From contig DLXZ01000129.1 in assembly GCA_003448675.1 (NCBI GenBank), positions 9,670 through 17,355 of the forward strand: DNA of 7,686 nt. The letters run 5' to 3'. Shown here one piece after another: positions 1-6,934 of the stretch. Every line of letters begins with the position of its first letter. The stretch's first letter is position 1. Position numbers and translations under genes: made by a program. The notes beneath the pieces are model-generated. The model worked only from the letters and a program-made list of their open reading frames with translations, did not search any database and was not told the DNA's origin. The stretch is from Porticoccaceae bacterium (GTDB lineage Bacteria; Pseudomonadota; Gammaproteobacteria; Pseudomonadales; Porticoccaceae).

Positions 1-662
1 TCATAAGGACGGGAGGCCTTTTCCGGCGTGTCGTTGTACTTGGTGGACAGCGCACCCATGGCATCGAACATATGGGACAGCGACCAGTGCTCCGATTCGC
101 CGCCACCGGCGAAGACGCGGTCCTGCTTGCCCATCTGGATCAGTTCGGCAGCATTGCCGATACAGTGGGCGCTGGTGGCGCAGGCGGAAGAGATGCAGAT
201 GTTCAGACCCTTGATCTGAAAGGGGGTGGCCAGGCAAGCGGCGACCGTGCTGCTCATGATCTGGGTGACTCGATAGGGGCCCATGCGCTTGACCCCTTTT
301 GCGCGGCAGGTGTCGATGGATTCAACAAATTTTTCACCGGAAATTCCGCCGGAACCCATAATAATGCCGGTGCGGGGATTGCTGACGTGATTCTGACTGA
401 GCCCGCTGTCTTCGATGGCCTGCTGCATGGCGACATAGCCATAGGCTGCGGAAATGCTCATAAAACGCAGGTGCTTGCGGTCAATGAGTCCCTTGAAATC
501 GAGATCGATTTGTCCGCTTATTTGGCTTTTCATGCCGGTTTCTCGGTAGGACTCATTGGCGCCTATGCCCGAGCGCCCGTTACGAAGCGAATCGACCACG
601 CTGGCCTGATCGTTTCCCAGGCAGGAAACAATGCCCATACCCGTAATTACCGCACGTCTCAT
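1..662 (-). CDS. fabB: 3-oxoacyl-ACP synthase I (KAS I), 3' end cut by window edge
   Basis: Condensing enzyme of type II fatty acid synthesis in the cytoplasm. It extends acyl-ACP with malonyl-ACP and is the isozyme that elongates the cis-unsaturated intermediate produced by FabA. The 220 codons visible are about the first half of the usual ~405. The start gives [17 protein letters not shown], the standard thiolase-fold N-terminus. The nucleophile lies in [14 protein letters not shown], where Cys161 matches E. coli Cys163. [12 protein letters not shown] (179-190) and [20 protein letters not shown] (199-218) are near-identical to E. coli FabB as remembered. The catalytic His pair lies beyond the edge. 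The ATG at 662-660 has GAGG at 671-668 with a 5-base spacer. fabA ends 82 bases upstream on the same strand, giving the classical fabAB operon. Identification is secure; completeness cannot be judged. Confidence 0.97.
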   Translation of the reverse strand, partial: MRRAVITGMGIVSCLGNDQASVVDSLRNGRSGIGANESYRETGMKSQISGQIDLDFKGLIDRKHLRFMSISAAYGYVAMQQAIEDSGLSQNHVSNPRTGIIMGSGGISGEKFVESIDTCRAKGVKRMGPYRVTQIMSSTVAACLATPFQIKGLNICISSACATSAHCIGNAAELIQMGKQDRVFAGGGESEHWSLSHMFDAMGALSTKYNDTPEKASRPY

Positions 663-744
663 AGCAACCTCATTCGGGGGTTTTCTGTTTGTTACAAACG
701 ACTTATTGTAAGCGTCTGGCGCCGCCGGATTTTACTGAATCCAG

Positions 745-1275
745 TCAGAAATTGTCAGTGGACTGGAAAAGACCGACTCGCAGATCCTTGGCTGTGTATA
801 TTTCCCGGTCATCCACGGAGACTGAGCCGTCAGCGATGGCCATCACCAGTTTGCGTTCTATAACACGTTTTATATCGAGCTTGTAAGTCAGTTTCTTGGC
901 AGTGGGCAGAACCTGACCGAAAAATTTGACTTCCCCGGCGCCGAGGGCGCGGCCATGGCCATTATTGCCGCGCCAGGTCAGGAAGAAGCCGGTCAGTTGC
1001 CACAGGGCGTCCAGGCCCAGGCAACCGGGCATCACCGGATCGCCCTTAAAGTGGCAGTCAAAAAACCATTGCCCCGGCTTTACGTCCATTTCAGCGATAA
1101 TTTCACCCTTTCCATTGGCGCCCCCTTCGGCGCTAATATGGGCGATTCTGTCAACCATTAACATATTGGGTAGCGGTAGTTGCGCGCTATTTTCGTTGAA
1201 CAGTCGGCCTTCGGCGCAGGCTATCAGGTCGTCGTAATCAAAACTGTGTCGCTGGTGGGCGCTTGAATCGCTCAA
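745..1275 (-). CDS. fabA: 3-hydroxydecanoyl-ACP dehydratase/isomerase, probable TTG start
   Basis: Bifunctional cytoplasmic enzyme that dehydrates 3-hydroxydecanoyl-ACP and isomerises trans-2- to cis-3-decenoyl-ACP, the branch point of anaerobic unsaturated fatty acid synthesis. The hot-dog fold active site is clear: [12 protein letters not shown] carries His75 and GLDALWQ carries Asp89, equivalent to E. coli His70 and Asp84. PNMLMVDR (36-43), [15 protein letters not shown] and the C-terminus [11 protein letters not shown] are also family hallmarks. There is no ATG near the expected N-terminus. The TTG at 1275-1273 gives 176 aa (usual 171-172) and has GAGG at 1284-1281 with a 5-base spacer, the same arrangement as fabB. 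In-frame ATG codons at 1335 and 1362 would add 20 and 29 unconserved residues and overlap the candidate promoter, so I reject them. An ATT sits directly upstream of the TTG. Identity is certain; the start is probable. Confidence 0.95.
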   Translation of the reverse strand: MSDSSAHQRHSFDYDDLIACAEGRLFNENSAQLPLPNMLMVDRIAHISAEGGANGKGEIIAEMDVKPGQWFFDCHFKGDPVMPGCLGLDALWQLTGFFLTWRGNNGHGRALGAGEVKFFGQVLPTAKKLTYKLDIKRVIERKLVMAIADGSVSVDDREIYTAKDLRVGLFQSTDNF

Positions 1276-1280
1276 AATAA

Positions 1281-1284
1281 CCTC
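1281..1284 (-). promoter_or_regulatory. Shine-Dalgarno site for fabA
   Basis: GAGG read on the minus strand, 5 bases before the TTG at 1275-1273. fabB has the same GAGG and 5-base spacer. It decides the fabA start, because no ATG lies at the conserved N-terminal boundary. Confidence 0.55.
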
Positions 1285-1333
1285 GAGAGGGAAATACGGT
1301 GATGGCCAAATATCGGCCCAAAAAAACGATGGC

Positions 1334-1362
1334 ATTTTAGCTGATAGGCTTGGGAAGTCCAA
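1334..1362 (-). promoter_or_regulatory. Candidate sigma70 promoter of fabA-fabB
   Basis: On the minus strand, TTGGAC (1362-1357) is followed after exactly 17 bases by TAAAAT (1339-1334). The -10 matches the consensus at 5 of 6 positions and the -35 at 3 of 6. Predicted transcription starts near 1327, leaving a leader of about 50 bases before the proposed TTG start. A short inverted repeat, GGCC-N7-GGCC at 1304-1318, lies just downstream. It is found by eye only; no known FabR, FadR or DesT operator is recognised. Confidence 0.45.
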
Positions 1363-1557
1363 ACCCTGCTATCGATTTAAGGAGTGTAATGGAATTACTG
1401 GTCTTAATCATTCGCCGAGGAATTTGCCCGCATGGTTTGTCATAAAGATAGGTTAAGGTAGAGAGCTGAATCCGTGTCACCAAGCGCTGGGCTTTGTTTT
1501 GGCGCGGAGCTTGCTTATTTACAGTCGAGTCAATTTCAGTCAGTGGAGAAAGTCTGG

Positions 1558-2394
1558 ATGATCAAAAAATGTTTGTTTCCCGTGGCTGGTTACGGTACGC
1601 GGTTTCTGCCGGCCACCAAGTCGATGCCCAAGGAGATGTTGCCGGTGGTGAACAAGCCACTGGTGCAGTATGGTGTGGAGGAGGCGCTGGATGCCGGTCT
1701 CAGTGAGATCTGTCTGGTAACCGGGCGTGGCAAGCGGGCGATCAACGATTTTTTTGATATCAGCTTTGAGCTGGAGCACCAGATCGCCGGCAGTGATAAG
1801 GAAAAATACCTCAGCAGTATCCGTAAGGTCATCGCCGAAGCTCGCTTTTCCACCACGCGTCAGTCGGAAATGAAGGGGTTGGGCCACGCGGTGCTCACAG
1901 GGGAGTTGCTGGTGGGCAGCGAGCCCTTTGGCGTGGTTCTGGCCGATGACCTGTGTATTACCGAGGACAGGGGGGTAATGGCCCAATTGGTGGATATCTA
2001 TCTTAAGCACCGTTGCTCAGTGGTGGCCATTCAGGAGGTGCCCGAGGCGGACATTTCCAAGTTTGGAGTGATCTCCGGAGTGGAAGTGGAGCCGGGGCTT
2101 TATTCCGTCACCGATATGGTGGAAAAACCGGAGCCGCAGGATGCACCCAGTAATCTGGCAGTGATTGGTCGTTATGTTCTTACACCCTATATCTTTGAAA
2201 TCCTGCGTCATACGCCGCCGGGTAAAAATGACGAATTACAGCTTACCGACGCCCTTCGTACCATGGCGAAAACCAGTAAGGTGCTGGCCTGCAAATTCCA
2301 GGGGCGCCGCTTTGATTGCGGCAGTGTCGATGGCTATGTGGAGGCGACCAACTACGTCTACGAAAATATTTACCTGCGCGATCAGGCCCACTGA
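1558..2394 (+). CDS. galU: UTP--glucose-1-phosphate uridylyltransferase
   Basis: Cytoplasmic enzyme converting UTP and glucose-1-phosphate to UDP-glucose and pyrophosphate, supplying glucosyl groups for LPS, exopolysaccharide and related glycans. The 278 residues match the usual ~279 of pseudomonad GalU. Sequence evidence: nucleotide-binding [20 protein letters not shown] (7-26), EMKGLGHAV (104-112), the metal-binding VLADDL (127-132), the sugar-binding MVEKP (187-191) and [13 protein letters not shown] (251-263). The ATG at 1558 gives the family N-terminus MIKKCLFP and is preceded by GGAG at 1545-1548 with a 9-base spacer. Longer in-frame starts, such as the GTG at 1474, add unconserved residues. 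The next gene begins 14 bases after the stop, so the two are probably co-transcribed. Nothing is truncated or unusual. Confidence 0.97.
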   Translation: MIKKCLFPVAGYGTRFLPATKSMPKEMLPVVNKPLVQYGVEEALDAGLSEICLVTGRGKRAINDFFDISFELEHQIAGSDKEKYLSSIRKVIAEARFSTTRQSEMKGLGHAVLTGELLVGSEPFGVVLADDLCITEDRGVMAQLVDIYLKHRCSVVAIQEVPEADISKFGVISGVEVEPGLYSVTDMVEKPEPQDAPSNLAVIGRYVLTPYIFEILRHTPPGKNDELQLTDALRTMAKTSKVLACKFQGRRFDCGSVDGYVEATNYVYENIYLRDQAH

Positions 2395-2408
2395 AGCTGG
2401 AGTATCGG

Positions 2409-3761
2409 ATGTCGGAAAGCTATAGCTGCTTTAAAGCCTATGACGTACGCGGCCGCGTGCCGGATCAGCTTAACGAAGAAATCGCCTACCGGATCGGCCG
2501 CGCCTTCGCCCAGTTTCTGGGAGCAAAAACCATCGTGGTCGGCCACGATATTCGTCTCACTAGCCCCGCAATCTGTGATGCCACGGTGAACGGTATCCTG
2601 GACGCTGGCTGCGATGTCAGCCATATCGGCCAGTGCGGCACCGAGGAGATCTATTTCGCCACGGCGGATGGCGGCTTTGACGGTGGGCTGGTGGTCACCG
2701 CCAGCCATAATCCCATGGACTATAACGGCATGAAGTTTGTCCGCGAGCAATCGCGGCCCATCAGTGGGGACGACGGCCTACCGGAGATCAAGGCGCTGGC
2801 GGAAAGTGGCGATTTTAACGAGCCTTCGAACCGAGGTTCGCTGATCAGGTCAGAGGACAAAAACGCTTACATCGATCATTTGCAAAGCTATGTGGATACA
2901 GGCTCGCTGCAGTCTTTGAAGGTGGTGGTCAATGCCGGTAACGGTGGAGCAGGGACGATTATCGACTTGCTGGAGCCGCGCTTGCCCCTGCGCTTTATTA
3001 AGGTTCATCACCAACCCGATGGCAATTTCCCAAATGGTGTACCCAATCCCTTGCTGGAGGAAAACCGCGCCGCCACTGCCCAGGTGGTGGTTGATGAGCA
3101 GGCTGACCTGGGTATCGCCTGGGACGGGGATTTTGATCGCTGCTTTTTCTTTGATGAAAAAGGCGCGTTTATCGAGGGTTACTACCTGGTCGGGTTGCTG
3201 GCGGAAGCGTTTCTTAAAAAAAGAGGCGCCGCGGCCATTGTCCACGACCCCCGCCTGACCTGGAATACCATCGATATCGTCAATCAATTTCAGGGCACGC
3301 CGGTGCAGAGTAAAACCGGCCATGCCTTTATCAAACAGGTGATGCGGGATAACGATGCGGTTTATGGTGGAGAGATGAGTGCTCACCACTATTTCCGTGA
3401 TTTTGCCTACTGTGACAGCGGCATGGTGCCGTGGTTGCTCGTCGTCGAACTGGTGTCCATAAGTGGTAAGTCTCTGTCCCAGCTGGTGGCGGAGCGCCAG
3501 GCCGCTTATCCCGTCAGTGGTGAGATCAACCGCACTGTGGACGATGCCGAAAAGGTACTGGCGGTGATTGAATCCCGTTACCGGGAAGATGCTTTGCTGG
3601 TGGATAAAACCGACGGCTTGAGTATGGAATTTGCCGACTGGCGCTTTAATGTGCGCCGTTCGAACACCGAGCCACTGGTGCGCCTGAATGTCGAGAGCCG
3701 GGGGGATCGTGCGTTGATGGCGGATAAGACCGAAGAGTTGCTGACTTTTATCGAGACCTGA
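2409..3761 (+). CDS. manB: Phosphomannomutase (CpsG/ManB type phosphohexomutase)
   Basis: Alpha-D-phosphohexomutase interconverting mannose-6-P and mannose-1-P, the precursor of GDP-mannose. Some family members also accept glucose phosphates. It has 450 residues, against about 456 for E. coli CpsG, and resembles it along its whole length. Domain 1 begins [10 protein letters not shown] and carries the phosphoserine loop [13 protein letters not shown], with catalytic Ser99. Domain 2 has the Mg-binding DGDFDR (239-244). Domain 3 has the sugar-specificity loop GEMSAHHYF (321-329). Domain 4 has the phosphate-binding RRSNTEP (416-422). This is the CpsG form of the motifs, not the TGSHNPP form of Pseudomonas AlgC. 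The ATG has GGAG at 2399-2402 with a 6-base spacer and follows galU by 14 bases. No manA or manC lies nearby, so its place beside galU raises, but does not prove, a glucose-1-P supply role. A terminator follows. Confidence 0.94.
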   Translation: MSESYSCFKAYDVRGRVPDQLNEEIAYRIGRAFAQFLGAKTIVVGHDIRLTSPAICDATVNGILDAGCDVSHIGQCGTEEIYFATADGGFDGGLVVTASHNPMDYNGMKFVREQSRPISGDDGLPEIKALAESGDFNEPSNRGSLIRSEDKNAYIDHLQSYVDTGSLQSLKVVVNAGNGGAGTIIDLLEPRLPLRFIKVHHQPDGNFPNGVPNPLLEENRAATAQVVVDEQADLGIAWDGDFDRCFFFDEKGAFIEGYYLVGLLAEAFLKKRGAAAIVHDPRLTWNTIDIVNQFQGTPVQSKTGHAFIKQVMRDNDAVYGGEMSAHHYFRDFAYCDSGMVPWLLVVELVSISGKSLSQLVAERQAAYPVSGEINRTVDDAEKVLAVIESRYREDALLVDKTDGLSMEFADWRFNVRRSNTEPLVRLNVESRGDRALMADKTEELLTFIET

Positions 3762-3796
3762 TCTGGGTTGAACGTAAACAGATAAATCGTACTCAA

Positions 3797-3822
3797 AAAA
3801 AAGCCCCTTACGGGGCTTTTTT
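3797..3822. terminator. Bidirectional intrinsic terminator between manB and pntB
   Basis: The core stem AGCCCC/GGGGCT has loop TTAC (3808-3811) and is flanked by eight A (3795-3802) and six T (3817-3822). The A and T runs can pair to lengthen the stem to 11 bp. Read on either strand, the hairpin ends in a U tract, so it can stop galU-manB transcripts from the left and pnt transcripts from the right. It lies 35 bases after the manB stop and 30 bases beyond the pntB stop. Confidence 0.92.
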
Positions 3823-3852
3823 ATTTTAGCTTCAGGCTGTCCTGATCTGTCG

Positions 3853-5253
3853 TTAGGCGAGGTCGAGGTTGGCGGTAATATCGATAACCGCCTTCTTGCC
3901 ATCGCCGAACACCATCAGGCAATTGTCGGCGGCAAACAGCGGGTTGGGGAGGCCGGCAAAGCCAGGGCTCATGGAGCGTTTGATCACCACCACGGTGTTG
4001 GCCTTGTCGACATTGAGGATGGGCATGCCGTAGATGGGGCTGCCTTTGTCTTCCCGCGCCATGGGATTGGTCACGTCGTTGGCGCCGATAACAATGGCGA
4101 CATCGGTTTGCTCGAAGGTGGGATTGATCTGATCCATCTCCACCATTTTGTCATAAGGCACTTCCGCCTCGGCCAGCAGCACGTTCATGTGTCCGGGCAT
4201 ACGGCCGGCCACCGGGTGGATGGCGTACTCCACTTCGATGCCCCGTGCTTCCATCACGTCGGCCAGCTCGCGGACAGCGTGCTGGGCCTGAGCCATGGCC
4301 AGACCAAAGCCGGGCACGATGACCACCCGGCGGGCGGTTTCCAGGATCATGGCGACTTCTTCGGCTTGGGCGCTTTTGACCTTGCCACCGTAGACTTCAT
4401 CGGCATCAATGGCGTCGCTGCCTTCGGCCATCACCCCGAACAACACATTGGTGAGCGATCGGTTCATGGCCACGCACATGATATTGGTGAGGATCAGACC
4501 TGAGGCACCGACCAGTGAGCCGGTAACGATCAGCACGGTATTGCCCAGAATAAAGCCAGCGGCGGCCGCGGCGATACCAGAGTAGGAGTTCAGCAGGGCG
4601 ATAACCACCGGCATATCGGCGCCACCAATGGGCAGCACCAGGGTCAGGCCCAGCACCATGGCGATGGCGATAAGGCCCCAGAACAGCGCGGTATTCCCTG
4701 GGTTCAGGGTGAGCATAATCAGGGATGCCAGGGCGCCGGCAAACAACGCGGCATTAAGAAATTTCATGCCGACAAAGCCGATGGGCTGGCCGGAGATCAG
4801 TTCCTGCAGCTTGGCAAAGGCGACAACACTGCCCGACAGGGTCACGGCGCCGATCAGTACGGTGATCATCACGAAAACCACCGCCAGAGTGCCCATCAGG
4901 TCGCCGGAATAGCCGGCGCCTTCCATCGCCAGCAGGTAGCTGGCTGCCGCCAGGCCCAGTGACGCGCCACCGCCACAACCGTTAAGCAGGGCGACCATCT
5001 GTGGCATGGAAGTCATCTGTACGCGGGTTGCCATGAGCCCCCCGATGATGCCGCCGGTGAGCATGCCGGCAATAATGTATTCAAAACTGATGATGTCGCG
5101 GTCAAACAGGGTGATGACCACGGCCAGTAGCATGCCAGTGGCCGACATCAGATTGCCGCGCACGGCGGTCTTGGGCCGGGTCAGGCCCTTGATGCCGAGC
5201 ACAAAAAGAACGGCCGCGGCCAAATAAACGATATCTACAAAAGAACCACTCAT
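3853..5253 (-). CDS. pntB: NAD(P) transhydrogenase subunit beta
   Basis: Membrane and NADP(H)-binding subunit of the proton-translocating transhydrogenase. The enzyme couples inward proton flow to hydride transfer from NADH to NADP+ at the inner membrane. It has 466 residues (E. coli 462). Residues 1 to about 275 form several hydrophobic helices (domain II), with GGADMPVVIALLNSYSG (210-226) carrying Asp213 and Asn222 and with Gly252, the same numbering as E. coli. Residues from about 290 form the soluble domain III, with PGFGLAMAQAQ (314-324), the IHPVAGRMPGHMNVLLAEA segment, GANDVTNP (390-397) and KRSM (425-428). Unusually, position 91 is Asn where E. coli has His91, within NGCGGGAS, and the membrane domain has no histidine. 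The ATG has GGAGGG at 5267-5262 with an 8-base spacer, and only 3 bases separate it from the pntAb stop. Confidence 0.96.
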   Translation of the reverse strand: MSGSFVDIVYLAAAVLFVLGIKGLTRPKTAVRGNLMSATGMLLAVVITLFDRDIISFEYIIAGMLTGGIIGGLMATRVQMTSMPQMVALLNGCGGGASLGLAAASYLLAMEGAGYSGDLMGTLAVVFVMITVLIGAVTLSGSVVAFAKLQELISGQPIGFVGMKFLNAALFAGALASLIMLTLNPGNTALFWGLIAIAMVLGLTLVLPIGGADMPVVIALLNSYSGIAAAAAGFILGNTVLIVTGSLVGASGLILTNIMCVAMNRSLTNVLFGVMAEGSDAIDADEVYGGKVKSAQAEEVAMILETARRVVIVPGFGLAMAQAQHAVRELADVMEARGIEVEYAIHPVAGRMPGHMNVLLAEAEVPYDKMVEMDQINPTFEQTDVAIVIGANDVTNPMAREDKGSPIYGMPILNVDKANTVVVIKRSMSPGFAGLPNPLFAADNCLMVFGDGKKAVIDITANLDLA

Positions 5254-5256
5254 GGT

Positions 5257-5541
5257 CTAGTCCCTCCGTTTAAACATGGCAAGCATGCGGTTGGTCACCA
5301 GATAACCACCGATGACATTGAGGGTAGCCATGGTCACGGCAATAAAGCCCAGGGCGTGTACCAGCGTCGATGCCTCGCCGGCGCCAGCGGCTAGCACGGC
5401 GCCTACAAGGGTGATCCCGGAGATGGCGTTGGTGCCGGACATCAGCGGCGTGTGAAGGGTGGGTGGCACTTTGGTAATCAGCTCCACGCCGAGAAACAGC
5501 GAGAGCACGAACAGCGCCAGTTGCATGATTATCAGTTCCAT
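5257..5541 (-). CDS. pntAb: NAD(P) transhydrogenase subunit alpha 2 (membrane part)
   Basis: Small membrane subunit equivalent to the C-terminal membrane part of E. coli PntA. Its presence as a separate gene shows that the enzyme has the three-polypeptide layout known from Rhodospirillum and Thermus. The 94 residues contain three hydrophobic segments, at about 4-20, 38-53 and 63-82. The conserved loop PPTLHTPLMSGTNAISG (26-42) and the ending MLAMFKRRD are family marks. The start ATG overlaps the pntAa stop as TGATG, and GGGGAG at 5555-5550 lies 8 bases before it. A second in-frame ATG at codon 6 is a possible but less likely start. Position 41, where Thermus has the channel His42, is Ser, as in E. 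coli. His62 sits near the beginning of the third segment. Confidence 0.94.
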   Translation of the reverse strand: MELIIMQLALFVLSLFLGVELITKVPPTLHTPLMSGTNAISGITLVGAVLAAGAGEASTLVHALGFIAVTMATLNVIGGYLVTNRMLAMFKRRD

Positions 5542-6758
5542 CAGGAAGTCTCCCCGCTTGCTTCTTCGCTTTCAGGTTCTTGGGTTTCAGGCTCCGGCAG
5601 GGCGGGCAACCCAACCAGCTCGCGCATTCGCGTGTGTGGCACATCACCCCCGTGGGCGATCACCGTCTCGTGGATAATTTCATCCTCGAAATCCAGCTTC
5701 AGATTATTGTCTTCATCAAGCAGATGGCCCAGCAGTACTTCCATGTTCTTGCCGTACATCTGGCTGGCATGGGTGGCGATGGTGGAGGCGAGATTTTCCG
5801 GCCCCAGAATGGTAACGCCGTGGGCGACCACGGTTTCACCCAGTTGAGTCAGCTCGCAGTTACCACCCCGTTCGGCGGCCAGATCAACGATGACCGCGCC
5901 GGGCTTCATCCGCTCGACCATGGCCGTGGTCACCAGAATCGGCGACTTGGCACCAGGCACCGCTGCTGTGGTGATAACCAGATCCTGTTCCTCCAGCACC
6001 TGGGTCAGCAGTTCCTGCTGGCGGGCAAGGAACTCCTCGCTCTGCTCCTTGGCGTAACCGCCGGTGTCTTCCGAGGTGTCCGTTTCCAGGTCCAGCTCGA
6101 TGGGCTTGGCGCCCACGGAGATGATCTGTTCCCGGGCGGCCGGGCGGACGTCATAGGCTTCAACCACGCCGCCCAGACGCTTTGCCGTGGCGCAGGCCTG
6201 AAGGCCGGCAACGCCAGCGCCCATGATCAGTACTCGCATGGGGTTAAGTGTGCCTGCCGCGGTCATCAACATGGGTACGATCAGCGGTGAGTGGCTGGCA
6301 CCCAGAAGCACGGCCTTGTAGCCGGCCAGGGTAGCCATGGAGGAGAGTACATCCATACTCTGGGCCCGGCTTATGCGCGGCACCAGCTCCATGGCAACGG
6401 CGGTGGCATTGGTGCCGGCCAGTTTTTGGGAAATCGCCGGTCCGCCCAGTGGATCCATCATGCCCGCGATCAGCTGACCGGCTTTTATGGAAGCCAGGTC
6501 ATCATCGCCGTTTACGTCGTTGGCGCCGAAGGATTGCACCTGCATGATAATATCGGCTTCGGCAAATATACTGGCGCGATCGTTACGCACGGTGGCGCCC
6601 ACCGCTTCGTATTGGTCATCCATAAACCCAGCGGCGATGCCAGCGCCACTTTCAACCAGGAAGTCGACTCCTTTTTGTTTCCACACCTGGATATTGCCTG
6701 GTGTCATGGCGACCCGGTTTTCACCGGGCTTGATTTCCCGGGGTATGCCTATAATCAC
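5541..6758 (-). CDS. pntAa: NAD(P) transhydrogenase subunit alpha 1 (NAD-binding), GTG start
   Basis: Soluble NAD(H)-binding domain I of the proton-translocating transhydrogenase, docked on the cytoplasmic face against PntB domain III. The 405 residues begin IIGIPREIKPGENRVAMTP, the alanine dehydrogenase/PntA N-terminal signature. RISRAQSMD (128-136) carries the Arg-Gln-Asp loop (128, 133, 136) near the hydride-transfer site. The Rossmann motif MGAGVAG is at 179-185, followed by the ribose-binding Asp203 in AYDVRP. VIVDLAAERGGNCE is at 289-302. The last ~20 residues are Pro/Glu rich and probably flexible; in E. coli a linker at this point continues into membrane helices, here encoded by pntAb. 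The GTG at 6758-6756 is chosen because GAGGGGA at 6773-6767 precedes it by 8 bases and the protein then begins as the family does. An upstream ATG near 6878 would add 40 unconserved residues. Confidence 0.95.
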   Translation of the reverse strand: MIIGIPREIKPGENRVAMTPGNIQVWKQKGVDFLVESGAGIAAGFMDDQYEAVGATVRNDRASIFAEADIIMQVQSFGANDVNGDDDLASIKAGQLIAGMMDPLGGPAISQKLAGTNATAVAMELVPRISRAQSMDVLSSMATLAGYKAVLLGASHSPLIVPMLMTAAGTLNPMRVLIMGAGVAGLQACATAKRLGGVVEAYDVRPAAREQIISVGAKPIELDLETDTSEDTGGYAKEQSEEFLARQQELLTQVLEEQDLVITTAAVPGAKSPILVTTAMVERMKPGAVIVDLAAERGGNCELTQLGETVVAHGVTILGPENLASTIATHASQMYGKNMEVLLGHLLDEDNNLKLDFEDEIIHETVIAHGGDVPHTRMRELVGLPALPEPETQEPESEEASGETS

Positions 6759-6934
6759 AATGTTAGTCCCCTCAGTTTCGGTTGATTTTGGGCACCCTGA
6801 TGGTGCATCGGGCGCGAAAAAGGCGGCAACTCTACAACAAAAACAAGGGAAAGAACAGCCGCTGATATGTTCCGGCAATATGACTTAAGTGTTTGTCTGG
6901 GAAGCAGGTTTTATTCTTTTGTTTTGTAGTTTTT
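6759..6934 (-). other. pgi-pntAa intergenic region and pnt leader
   Basis: It must hold the pnt promoter unless pnt is read from pgi. I see no good -35/-10 pair and no hairpin followed by a T run for pgi. Two mutually exclusive short hairpins can form at 6792-6812: GCACC/GGTGC (6792-6796 with 6802-6806), or CCC-T-GATG with CATC-GGG (6795-6802 with 6806-6812). Another imperfect inverted repeat is GAACA/TGTTC at 6853-6857 and 6868-6872. The role of any of these is unknown. Confidence 0.4.
6767..6773 (-). promoter_or_regulatory. Strong Shine-Dalgarno site deciding the GTG start of pntAa
   Basis: GAGGGGA on the minus strand with an 8-base spacer to the GTG at 6758. The spacers before pntAb and pntB are also 8 bases, so the three translation starts are built alike. 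Confidence 0.8.

Larger units (their letters stand above)
1276..1557. other. Divergent intergenic region between fabA and galU
   Basis: It holds the candidate fabA promoter on the minus strand. For galU on the plus strand I see only a weak possibility, TTGTCA at 1437-1442 and TAGAGA at 1459-1464 with a 16-base spacer, too poor to annotate as a promoter. The galU frame stays open upstream to a GTG at 1474, but that extension shows no conserved sequence. No convincing small gene or RNA is seen. Confidence 0.6.

Noticed and set aside
72..863. 263-residue open frame on the plus strand
   Set aside because: Antisense to fabB and the end of fabA, with low-complexity Gly/Ala sequence and no family features.
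745..1362. Longer 205-residue version of fabA beginning at an ATG at 1362
   Set aside because: The extra 29 residues are not part of the FabA family and overlap the candidate promoter; the TTG at 1275 has a Shine-Dalgarno site.
2850..3902. 350-residue open frame on the minus strand
   Set aside because: It lies antisense to the well-supported manB gene, crosses the terminator and has no recognisable family motif; a shadow of the coding bias of manB.
5580..6290. 236-residue open frame on the plus strand, with a 164-residue frame following at 6291-6785
   Set aside because: Both are antisense to pntAa, whose motifs are unmistakable; His/Gly-rich translation typical of a reverse-strand shadow.
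6853..6872. GAACA-N10-TGTTC inverted repeat as a LexA-like operator
   Set aside because: The spacing and arms do not fit the gammaproteobacterial LexA box (CTGT-N8-ACAG), and 5-bp arms are expected by chance.
5541..6878. Longer 445-residue version of pntAa beginning at 6878
   Set aside because: The extra 40 residues are Cys/Pro-rich and unconserved; the GTG at 6758 has a strong Shine-Dalgarno site and gives the family N-terminus.
6833..6929. CTACAACAAAAAC ... GTTTTGTAG as a pgi terminator stem
   Set aside because: The arms pair imperfectly, are AT-rich and about 75 bases apart, and no compact GC stem with a T run is formed.
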